Assembly: GCA_047620505.1 (NCBI GenBank) | Contig: JBLHKS010000024.1 | Coordinates: 1-52,775, forward strand | Source of the DNA: JBLHKS01 sp047620505 | GTDB lineage: Bacteria; Verrucomicrobiota; Verrucomicrobiia; Verrucomicrobiales; DEV007 | Direction: 5' to 3' | DNA: 52,775 nt | Shown here: positions 24,453-31,551 of the stretch, in pieces | How the letters are laid out: each line of letters starts with the position of its first letter | How positions within the stretch are numbered: the first letter of the stretch is position 1 | Program-made: the position numbers and the translations under genes | Notes under the pieces: generated by a model | Databases searched by the model: none | Seen by the model: only the letters and a program-made list of their open reading frames with translations | What the model was told of the DNA's origin: nothing

Positions 24453-26822
24453 TCACTGATCCCGAACCCAACGCCGCATAATCGGGAACCGCAGCCGCAC
24501 TTTTCCCGCGCCCGCCGGCTCCACCAGTAGGTGCCGCTTCAGCGTCCGCCGCAACCCGTCCTCCTCCGGCTCCGGTAACACATCCACCGTCCGGAACTCC
24601 TTCAAAAACGCCCACGCAGTCGGATGTTCGCGCGAAGTCTCCAGCATCAACTCCGACAACGTCACCCGCGCCGATTTGACCGTGTCCACGAGCCCCGCCT
24701 CCACGATCTCCGGCGTCGTTTCCGACACCTCGCGCTCGTTGCAGATCTTCACCACGTTCGAAGCCGCCGCTTGCACCAGAAACGGCCAGCCACCGGTCTC
24801 CTCGTGAATCTGCTCGATCGCGCCCTCGCCCCAGAACCCGCTCGCGTAAAAATCCTGAACCCGCTGCTTCGACGGATTCGCCTCGTCGGCGTATTTCAAC
24901 GGCTCGGTCAGCAGCTGCTGGGTTTCCTTCGGCGTAAACGGCTCCAGGTCCATCGTCCGCAGGCCGACGAAATGCGAATTCCATTCCGCGTTCGGCAACT
25001 CCGATAAATCATGCGCCCCGACGAACGCCCACGCCAGATTCGCGTGCCGCTGGATCGAATCACGAATCGTCGACAGAAACTCGCCGCTGAATTTCCCTTC
25101 GCCGATCCGCTCGTCGAGCTTCTCGAACTCATCGATCGCGAACATCAGCATCCGGTCGCGTTGCTGGAGCTGTTCGTTGACCGGATCGAGCCAAGTCCGC
25201 GAGAAATCGGCGAAGGTCTCGAACTTGGCGGCGTCGTCGTCCGGAAACTCCAGATCCGGCCAGGCTTCAGCAGCTGCTGAGGCGAGGGCCTTGGCGAAGG
25301 CGGATTCATCGCGATTTGCGCCCGGTTTAAGGCAGCTGACGACCGCGGCGCGCATGTGTTCCGGGACGAAGCCGCGGAGGTTGCGGATCAGGGTCGATTT
25401 GCCGAGCCGGCGGCGGCCATAAATCAAGAGCGCCGGCCGCCCATGCCCCTGCGCCAGCTCCCGCTCCAGTTCGCCGAGCGTGCCTGATCGTGGGAGGAAG
25501 GCTTCTTGGCTGCCAATCTGCTCGCCTGCGCGGAAAATCTGCGGAACCGGTTGGCGATCACCCGCTTCCTGGGCCTTGGCGCGTTGCTGAGCGGTGAGTT
25601 TGAGCCAGGCGTCTGCCGTTTTAATCAACTCGGTCGCAAGAGGGTCCTCGTAGCTGGCGGCGCGAGCTTTGAATTCTTCGATCGCGGACTCGAGCTTGGC
25701 CAATTCGTCGGCTTGGAACCAGGAATGGACCGTGCGGTCGTGCCGGCTAGCCTGGTCGGCCAAGGCGAGGATTCTGGATCGTGTGTCGGTGGCGTCGATC
25801 AGGATCTGCGGCTTTTCGCCGACTGGCCAATCTTCCAGCAGCTGCTCGGCGGGACCGAGGGAGTCGAGCTTCGCAAGATCTCGGCAACGAAGAACGAGAC
25901 GGGCGATCTGGGCTTCGGGGCGTTGGCGAGGGTTTTCGACGATAAGGCGATCGATTTCAGTTTCCATCACGTTCGGCTTGTCCCCAGCGAGACGGACTAG
26001 GATTCGATCCAAACCACGGAAGCGAAAATATCCCGAAGCGCCATCCCAGAGCGCCGGATGCATCGACAAAAATCGATGGGGCAAAAATGGAATCAAGGCC
26101 AACGCATGGAGAAGGAAATGGGGCCATCGAAACGTGAAGGCCGTAAAACTTGCGAAAAACGCGAGGCCGCCCGCGAGGCCGTAAGCGAGGCCGTAAGCGA
26201 GGCCGTAAGCGAGGCCGACCACGAGGCCGACCACGAGGCCGACCACGAGGCCGACCACGAGGCCGACCACGAGGCCGACCACGAGGCCGACCACGAGGCC
26301 GAACGTGAGGCCGACCCCGAGGCTGAACGCGAGGCCGAACGCGAGGCTGCCCCCGAGGCTGCCCCCGAGGCCGAACGCGAGGCCGACCCCCAGGCCGAAG
26401 GCGAGGCCGAAGGCGAGGCCGAAGGCGAGGCCGAACGCGAGGCCGACCACGAGGCCGGCCTCGCTGCCGACCGCAAGGCCGAACGCGAGGCCGTACGCGA
26501 GACCGAACGCGATCCGCAGGTTGGCTCTTCCGAAGAATTCAGCGGGAGAATCCGGCATGCCCCTTTCCAACTCGAATTGATACCCGATAGCGGCGCTGAG
26601 ATTCACCGTCAGGAGCAGCCAGGGCAGGAAGTGAGCGTAGGCCGTAAGAAGTATCCGAAGCCGCCGTAGAAACCGAAAGCGCTCCTGACCCTCCTCGCGC
26701 AGAAGCCCGATGAGTCCTTTCCGGTGGCAAAAACCGGCTCCAATCCATTTCCAAACGGCCTTGTGGCTCCGCCAACCGAAGCCGATCTCATCCAAGTACA
26801 TCTCTGGTGGATTTGGGGGCAT
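24453..26822 (-). CDS. GL-repeat membrane protein with C-terminal P-loop NTPase (STAND-like)
   Basis: 789 residues. Residues 50-80 hold a first hydrophobic stretch. Residues about 105-222 are a continuous Gly-Leu array (GLAF, GLAY, GLVV units of four residues; seven GLVV units are identical), followed by two or more hydrophobic segments to 250. A helical linker (280-430) leads to an ATPase domain with Walker A GRRRLGKST (469-477) and Walker B LMFAIDEFEKLD (559-570); GTLGELERELAQG and LEPFTPKETQQLL are typical of AAA/STAND ATPases of the archaeal-type family. A C-terminal winged-helix-like part follows (AWAFLKEF... LKRHLLVEP... RLRFPIMRRWV). Such GL-rich membrane modules occur in predicted conflict/defence NTPases. 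A TIR gene lies upstream on the same strand, beyond a 42-bp repeat array. Substrate and trigger are unknown. Confidence 0.8.
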   Translation of the reverse strand: MPPNPPEMYLDEIGFGWRSHKAVWKWIGAGFCHRKGLIGLLREEGQERFRFLRRLRILLTAYAHFLPWLLLTVNLSAAIGYQFELERGMPDSPAEFFGRANLRIAFGLAYGLAFGLAVGSEAGLVVGLAFGLAFGLAFGLAFGLGVGLAFGLGGSLGGSLAFGLAFSLGVGLTFGLVVGLVVGLVVGLVVGLVVGLVVGLVVGLAYGLAYGLAYGLAGGLAFFASFTAFTFRWPHFLLHALALIPFLPHRFLSMHPALWDGASGYFRFRGLDRILVRLAGDKPNVMETEIDRLIVENPRQRPEAQIARLVLRCRDLAKLDSLGPAEQLLEDWPVGEKPQILIDATDTRSRILALADQASRHDRTVHSWFQADELAKLESAIEEFKARAASYEDPLATELIKTADAWLKLTAQQRAKAQEAGDRQPVPQIFRAGEQIGSQEAFLPRSGTLGELERELAQGHGRPALLIYGRRRLGKSTLIRNLRGFVPEHMRAAVVSCLKPGANRDESAFAKALASAAAEAWPDLEFPDDDAAKFETFADFSRTWLDPVNEQLQQRDRMLMFAIDEFEKLDERIGEGKFSGEFLSTIRDSIQRHANLAWAFVGAHDLSELPNAEWNSHFVGLRTMDLEPFTPKETQQLLTEPLKYADEANPSKQRVQDFYASGFWGEGAIEQIHEETGGWPFLVQAAASNVVKICNEREVSETTPEIVEAGLVDTVKSARVTLSELMLETSREHPTAWAFLKEFRTVDVLPEPEEDGLRRTLKRHLLVEPAGAGKVRLRFPIMRRWVRDQ
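26105..26510. repeat. 12-bp tandem repeats encoding the Gly-Leu array
   Basis: On the plus strand the unit is gaNNNcgaggcc and relatives; seven perfect copies of GACCACGAGGCC run from 26217 to 26300, next to three GTAAGCGAGGCC units (about 26180-26216) and more diverged units on the other side to about 26510. The period is four codons, so copy-number change keeps the NTPase frame. Identity of the central units at every base, including third positions, indicates recent expansion or gene conversion. Confidence 0.9.
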
Positions 26823-26893
26823 CGAAAAGGTAGATCAAGTTAAGTCAGAGCCGCAAACCGCAAGCCGGTTTGCCTTAGTTCGTTTTGAGAAGT

Positions 26894-27229
26894 GGCTCCG
26901 ACGAACATTTTTGGCCACCCCATTTTTTCGGAGACGCCTCCGACGAACGTTTTTGGCCACCCCATATTTTCAGGGGTGCCTCCGACGAACGTTTTTGGCC
27001 ACCCCATATTTTCAGGGGTGCCTCCGACGAACGTTTTTGGTCGCCCTATATTTTCATGGGTGCCTCCGACGAACACTTTTGGCCACCCCATATTTTCAGG
27101 GGTGCCTCCGACGAACGTTTTTGGCCACCCCATTTTTTCAGGGGTGCCTCCGACGAACACCTTTGGCCGCCCTGAGTTCCCGGAAGTGACTCCGACGACC
27201 ATCTTTGTCCCTCGTTGCTCCGGCGAACG
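26894..27229. repeat. 42-bp tandem repeat array (7 clear units plus one degenerate)
   Basis: Units begin at 26894, 26936, 26978, 27020, 27062, 27104 and 27146, exactly 42 bp apart, with a degenerate eighth at 27188. The unit reads GCCTCCGACGAACGTTTTTG, then GCCACCCC, an AT-rich centre and GGGGT. Most units can form a hairpin: ACCCC and GGGGT flank a nine-base loop, extended by GGC/GCC. Because 42 is a multiple of three, several frames stay open, including a 149-codon one on the minus strand; I treat it as non-coding. There are no unique spacers, so it is not CRISPR. It fills most of the 463-bp gap between the NTPase and TIR genes. Confidence 0.9.
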
Positions 27230-27241
27230 GCTTCGATGACC

Positions 27242-27269
27242 AAAAAATCGCCTCTCCTTTAGAAGGCGC
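27242..27269 (-). terminator. Rho-independent terminator after the TIR gene
   Basis: On the minus strand CGCCTTCT pairs with AGAGGCG (one bulged T) around loop AAAGG, followed by ATTTTTTGG. It begins 17 bases beyond the TIR stop, so the TIR and NTPase genes are probably separate transcripts. Confidence 0.7.
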
Positions 27270-27285
27270 TGCCAAATCGCCCGCA

Positions 27286-28233
27286 TCACAGCCTCACCTC
27301 CTTGAATTCAATCATCGAAACCGATCGCCCGGGCAGAAGGATCGGCGCGGGCCTGTTAGATTCCGCCAGCAGAATCACTTTCCGGTTCTCCGTCGCCCAT
27401 CGCAATGCGTCCCAGAGATCGTCGCCATATACCGCATCCCTTTTCTTTACATTCTCGAAATTCCTAATCAAAAGGGGCTGAGCCTGCAATCGCTCCAGTT
27501 GTTCCCCAAAAATATATGAAAGCTCGTCTATAGGGAGGCGGCCCGGCTCACTGCCAACGACCGCCTTCAGAATGTTTCGATAAAGGCCACTCAAATGGAA
27601 ACACCCGGTATGGTTGAGATCAACTACCGGCAGCTTGAAGTCCAGCAGCGGCTTGACCGCGAATTCATAGAACCGGGTGAGCTTCTCGCCCGGAAGATCG
27701 CTCACGAGATTCACCGAGAGACATTGCCGCCCGAAAATCGTCTCCACATCCCGCGCGGCGTTGAGCCATTTCGAAGCCTCGGTCCCCAATCCATCGGCTC
27801 CCGCGATCCCGAATTGACCCAGCAGCTGCTCCCAGGATTTGTCCGCTTCCTCCTCAGTTTGATCGCACCAAAGAATCGGATCCTTCCCCTTCAACTCGGT
27901 TGGGATCTCGCACTCGATCCGTTTGATCGGCAACAACCCGTGCGCGTTCCTTGGCTTCTTTTTCGCCCGCCGCAGCTCGTGCATGCAGTAATCGCTCGCC
28001 AGATAATCCGGCGTCAGGATCATCATCGTCAGATCGGCCTCGTCCTGCATCTCGTTCATCTGCCCGACGACGCCTTCGCCGAATTGGAAGCGCTCGACAT
28101 CGATGAGGATCCCGACTTTCGGCGCCTCGCCCTTGACATCCGACGCCGCCGCGCCGCGCAGGATCGGCAAGAGCGATCGCTCGACCCAATCGCGATTCTT
28201 GCGTGCGTAACTGAGAAAAATCTTCCGGCTCAT
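27286..28233 (-). CDS. TIR-domain protein
   Basis: 315 residues. The first ~140 form a TIR domain: box 1 KIFLSYARKNRDWVE, strand VGILIDVERFQFGE, then LTMMILTPDYLASDYCMHELRRA, where E86 in C-x-x-E-L is at the position of the catalytic Glu in NAD-cleaving TIR domains. LLPIKRIECEIP is the last strand. The C-terminal ~170 residues (KWLNAARDVETIFGRQ... ALRWATENRKVILLAESNRPAPILLPG) are not recognised and may be a sensor or partner-binding region. Bacterial TIR proteins typically act in antiphage defence, either depleting NAD or making a nucleotide signal. It starts with ATG and ends near its own terminator; the same-strand neighbour downstream is the GL-array NTPase. A link between them is a proposal. 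Confidence 0.85.
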   Translation of the reverse strand: MSRKIFLSYARKNRDWVERSLLPILRGAAASDVKGEAPKVGILIDVERFQFGEGVVGQMNEMQDEADLTMMILTPDYLASDYCMHELRRAKKKPRNAHGLLPIKRIECEIPTELKGKDPILWCDQTEEEADKSWEQLLGQFGIAGADGLGTEASKWLNAARDVETIFGRQCLSVNLVSDLPGEKLTRFYEFAVKPLLDFKLPVVDLNHTGCFHLSGLYRNILKAVVGSEPGRLPIDELSYIFGEQLERLQAQPLLIRNFENVKKRDAVYGDDLWDALRWATENRKVILLAESNRPAPILLPGRSVSMIEFKEVRL

Positions 28234-28333
28234 TTGCGGTCGGCAGCATGAGCGTGCTCAAGCAATTTGGCCAAGCAAAATGTTGCAGCGTGCGAAACCG
28301 TTCGGATCGCCCTCCCTTCCTCAAAAAACAACT

Positions 28334-28477
28334 GTCATCCCGAGCTTGCCGAGGGACCTCCAGCTGGCATTTGGCTCATTTTCTCTCGGTTGCCGTCGTG
28401 ATTGAATGTTGTCGGACGACCGGCAGCTGCCGACGCCAAAGGTTGGGGAAGAGGTCCCTCGGCAAGCTCGGGATGAC
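28334..28477. mobile_element. MITE-like element with 27-bp perfect inverted repeats
   Basis: The left arm GTCATCCCGAGCTTGCCGAG... runs 28334-28360 and its exact reverse complement runs 28451-28477, with a 90-bp centre lacking any gene. GTCATCCCGAGC...CCGAGGGACCTC is a widespread intergenic repeat motif in several phyla and is often mis-read as a small protein containing SSRACRGTS. The centre holds a second small palindrome (CGGCAGCTGCCG). No transposase is present, so it would be mobilised in trans, if at all. It sits between the TIR start and the sulfatase stop, at the edge of the accessory island. Confidence 0.8.
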
Positions 28478-28498
28478 GGTTTTGGGGAGAGGCAGGAA

Positions 28499-30397
28499 TC
28501 ACTTCGCCAACACGCCAACATCCGCCGCGGAGCCGTACGCATTTCCGCCGACTTCGGACAACGCCCGAATCAGCACGTAACGCCCGCTCACAGCCTCCTT
28601 CAGATCGACCACCTGCTGCTCCTTCACCTTCTTGAACGTCGCCTTCGTCGCTGGCTTCTTAGGAAACTCGTCCGCCGAATCGCTCACGAAAAACTCCGTC
28701 TTCGCAAACGCCCCGTTCCAACCCGAGTCCTGCCTGCCGAGGTAGACGAAGCCGCTCACGTCCCGCTTTTCGCCGAGATCGATCACCAACTCGTGCGGAG
28801 GCGTCGCAATTCCGGAGTCCCAACGCGAATGCCAGACCGTGTTCGGCTTGCCGTCGATCGCGTAGATCGCCTGACGATCGTTCGAGCGGTTCTCGCTGGA
28901 AAAACGGATCAGGCTCAGTTCGTCAAACGGGATAAGGTCGGCGTGCTTGATCTTGTTGACCTTCCCGCTTGGCTGCGGCGCGTCTTTGGTCGTGCCCCAC
29001 TTGGCCCAGCGATCACGCTGGTGTCGGGCGCGGGCGGGGTCGGAATACGTTCCGAATTTAACCGGCGTGTGCGCCTCCTCGGCATAGGCGATCATCTCGG
29101 CAAGCAAGTCCGGATGATTCTTGGCGAGGGTGATGGTTTCGCTGACGTCTTTGCTGAGATCGTAGAGTTCCCACGGCGCGTCGGGCTTGGGCCGAATCGC
29201 TTTCCACATGTCTTTGCGGACCGCGGTCTGGCTACCGTATTCCCAATAAAGCATATCGTGAGGCTTCTGCTTTTTGCCGAGAATCTCGGGAAGAATCGAG
29301 ATCCCATCCAGATCATCCGGCGTCGGCGCGCCCGTCAGCTCGGCGATCGTTTTAAACATGTCAGGCTGGAAAAAAATGAAGTCGCTCACGCGGCCGCCCT
29401 CGATTTTCCCGGGCCATTGAACCAGAAACGGAATCCGCAAACCGCCTTCGTAGAGATTACCTTTGCCGCCGCGAAACTCGGTGCCCGTTTTGGGATCGAC
29501 GTTAGGCCCGAAGAACCCGCGCGGATGCATTTTTGACGGAAATCGATCCTGACCACCGTTGTCGCCCGTGAAAAAAACGATCGTGTTGTCCTCGAGATCG
29601 AGCTCCTTGAGTAGCTCAAGAATCGTCCCGAGATTGTTATCGATCATCGTCACCATCGCCGCGTAATTCTTCACATCCTGACTAATTGATTCGTCAGCGA
29701 TCCACTCTTCGCCTTCGTAGGCTTCCCAAGCCGGGTCGTCAGCCGGGATGTCGTACATGCCGTGTGGCGGCGTGATCGGAAAGTAGGCGAAGAACGGTTT
29801 GTCTGCGTTTTGCCGGATGAATTTCAGCCCTTCATCGATGATTGGGTAGTGCGAGTAGGTCTGGCCGATGCGCCCGCCGATATTACCTTCGAGCACGACC
29901 TCTTCGCTGTTCCTGATGAGGTAAGGCGGGTAGAACGAATGGGCGTGCACCTGATCGTAGTATCCATAGAAAATGTCGAATCCGTGCTTCTCCGGAACAC
30001 CGGTCGAATCGCGCCCGCCCGCGCCCCACTTGCCGAAGCCGCCCGTCGCGTAGCCGAGTTCCTTCAACGCCGAAGCGATCGTCGCTTCCCCTTCGCGCAG
30101 CGGAGTTCCGCCGTCGTTCGCGCGGACCGAGGCGTGCCCGGCGTGCTTGCCCGTCATCAGATTGCAGCGCAGCGGCGCGCAGACCGGCGATCCCGCTAAC
30201 GCCTGTGTGAAGCGCAAACCATTCGTCGCCATTCGATCAACGTTAGGCGTTTTGATATACGGATTGCCCATGTGCGAGAGCTCGTAGTAGGCAAGCTCGT
30301 CCGACATGATAAAAACAATGTTCGGCGGCTTGGCGTCCTGCCCAGCAGCTGCTGAGGCGAAGACGAGCGAGAGAAGAAGCAGAAGGCGTTGGATCAT
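28499..30397 (-). CDS. Secreted sulfatase with C-terminal discoidin-like domain
   Basis: 632 residues from ATG 30397, which begins the signal peptide MIQRLLLLLSLVFASAAAGQ; the open frame upstream to 30619 is basic and unlikely. The sulfatase core shows FIMSDELAYYELS, where the usual Asp-Asp metal pair is Asp-Glu (33-34). The formylglycine signature C-A-P-L-R follows at 73-77, with MTGKHAGH, then GKWGAGG and FFTGDNGGQD. After about residue 490 a discoidin/F5-8C-like module follows (AIDGKPNTVWHSRW, ELVIDLGEKRDVSGFVYLG, GRYVLIRAL), likely binding a glycan substrate. It would cleave sulfate esters outside the cytoplasm. It is divergent from the AmgK-like kinase gene. Confidence 0.93.
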   Translation of the reverse strand: MIQRLLLLLSLVFASAAAGQDAKPPNIVFIMSDELAYYELSHMGNPYIKTPNVDRMATNGLRFTQALAGSPVCAPLRCNLMTGKHAGHASVRANDGGTPLREGEATIASALKELGYATGGFGKWGAGGRDSTGVPEKHGFDIFYGYYDQVHAHSFYPPYLIRNSEEVVLEGNIGGRIGQTYSHYPIIDEGLKFIRQNADKPFFAYFPITPPHGMYDIPADDPAWEAYEGEEWIADESISQDVKNYAAMVTMIDNNLGTILELLKELDLEDNTIVFFTGDNGGQDRFPSKMHPRGFFGPNVDPKTGTEFRGGKGNLYEGGLRIPFLVQWPGKIEGGRVSDFIFFQPDMFKTIAELTGAPTPDDLDGISILPEILGKKQKPHDMLYWEYGSQTAVRKDMWKAIRPKPDAPWELYDLSKDVSETITLAKNHPDLLAEMIAYAEEAHTPVKFGTYSDPARARHQRDRWAKWGTTKDAPQPSGKVNKIKHADLIPFDELSLIRFSSENRSNDRQAIYAIDGKPNTVWHSRWDSGIATPPHELVIDLGEKRDVSGFVYLGRQDSGWNGAFAKTEFFVSDSADEFPKKPATKATFKKVKEQQVVDLKEAVSGRYVLIRALSEVGGNAYGSAADVGVLAK

Positions 30398-30546
30398 GCC
30401 CGAATCTGGGCGGGTTCGCCGGAGATTCACGCGAAAAAGACGCCTCCGATGGCGAAGGCAACGCGCCGCCAAAAATCGTGATTCCGTTGAAGCTGAAGCC
30501 CTGACTTGCAAGCGCCACTCGGCCATGGGAAGGGTTGCGCCCGAAA

Positions 30547-31539
30547 ATGAGCGCCCCTCCCGCCCCCGATTCCACTTCGATCCTCGACGCGACCCGCCAG
30601 CAGCTGCCGGGTTTTCCAATCGACGATGCGGCGATCGAACCGCTCTTAAAAGGCGGCTCAGGTCGCTTCTATTTTCGGGTTCGGAGCGCCGACGGCGAGG
30701 AGTCGCTGATCTTCAGCCAGTTCAGCAACGAGCGGCCAGAAAACGCTCGATTCGCCGCGCAGAGCGATTTTCTTCGCGACAACGGAGTCGCAGCGCCGAG
30801 GATTCTCGCCAGAGATCTGGACTTGAATCGGCTCTGGATCGAGGATCTTGGGGAGACCGATTTGTGGTCTTTTCGGGATACCGATTGGGGGTCGACCAAG
30901 CGCCCCCTCTACGAAACTACGCTGGTTGAGGTCGATAAAATCCACGCCTTGCGGGAGAGCACGTTGGAAAACCCGCCCATCGTCGAACTGCCGTTTGATG
31001 AAGAGCTTTATCGCTGGGAGCAGGGCTATTTTCTCGATCACTTCGCGAAGAATTTCAGCGCCGCTTCGGAGGAGGAAATCGAGCGGATTCGACTCTCAGC
31101 TGAGCTGACTGAACTCGCGCAAAACCTTGCCGCTAAGCCGCGTTGCCTCGTTCATCGGGATTTCCAATCGCAGAACGTGATGATCCGAGCGGGAGCGCCA
31201 GCCTTCATCGATTATCAGGGCTTGCGATTCGGGTTAGCCGAATACGATCTCGCTTCGCTGATTTTCGATCCCTACGTTTCGATGGCGACCGAACAGCGCG
31301 AGGAATTGATTTCGTTCGCCGAATCACGGAGCGACAATCCGGAATTCTCCCAGCAGCTGCTGGCCTGCGCCTGCCAACGGCTCATGCAAGCGCTCGGTGC
31401 TTACGGGTTTCTCGGCTTAGCGAAAGCGAAACCCGCATTTCTCGAGCACATCGAACCGGCGATCGCGAACCTTCGTTATGTCGCTCTTGAGCAAGGGGCC
31501 CTGACGGCAATCGAGCCGCTTCTCAAGTTGCGCGCTTGA
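30547..31539 (+). CDS. Aminoglycoside-phosphotransferase-fold sugar kinase, AmgK-like
   Basis: 330 residues from ATG 30547, with a purine-rich AAGGG about 12 bases upstream; a TTG at 30535 is also in frame. The kinase fold shows a Gly-rich loop LLKGGSGRFYFRVR, then RLWIEDLGETDLW, the catalytic loop LVHRDFQSQNVMIR (near residue 200-212) and the metal-binding AFIDYQGLRFG. This combination is typical of the AmgK group, which phosphorylates the anomeric carbon of N-acetylmuramate and N-acetylglucosamine in cell-wall recycling. The partner MurU (nucleotidyltransferase) is not in the window, so the exact substrate is uncertain. It converges with pbpC. Confidence 0.75.
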   Translation: MSAPPAPDSTSILDATRQQLPGFPIDDAAIEPLLKGGSGRFYFRVRSADGEESLIFSQFSNERPENARFAAQSDFLRDNGVAAPRILARDLDLNRLWIEDLGETDLWSFRDTDWGSTKRPLYETTLVEVDKIHALRESTLENPPIVELPFDEELYRWEQGYFLDHFAKNFSAASEEEIERIRLSAELTELAQNLAAKPRCLVHRDFQSQNVMIRAGAPAFIDYQGLRFGLAEYDLASLIFDPYVSMATEQREELISFAESRSDNPEFSQQLLACACQRLMQALGAYGFLGLAKAKPAFLEHIEPAIANLRYVALEQGALTAIEPLLKLRA

Positions 31540-31551
31540 TCCTAACTTCGG

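Noticed and set aside
24367..24984. 205-codon minus-strand frame
   Set aside because: It overlaps the C-terminal ATPase region of the NTPase gene in another frame and is Gly/Ala/Asp-rich shadow sequence.
26058..26669. 203-codon plus-strand frame rich in Glu, Ala and Asp
   Set aside because: It is the mirror of the Gly-Leu array of the NTPase on the other strand, with no domain of its own.
26894..27229. CRISPR array
   Set aside because: The units are contiguous with no unique spacers, and no cas gene is present.
26840..27289. 149-codon minus-strand frame with 14-residue repeats
   Set aside because: It follows from a 42-bp period that avoids stops; other frames are also open, unit differences change amino acids freely, and hairpin arms are better kept. 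It also runs over the TIR terminator.
28321..28542. 73-codon minus-strand frame containing SSRACRGTS
   Set aside because: It is a translation of the MITE-like inverted repeat, a known source of false small proteins.
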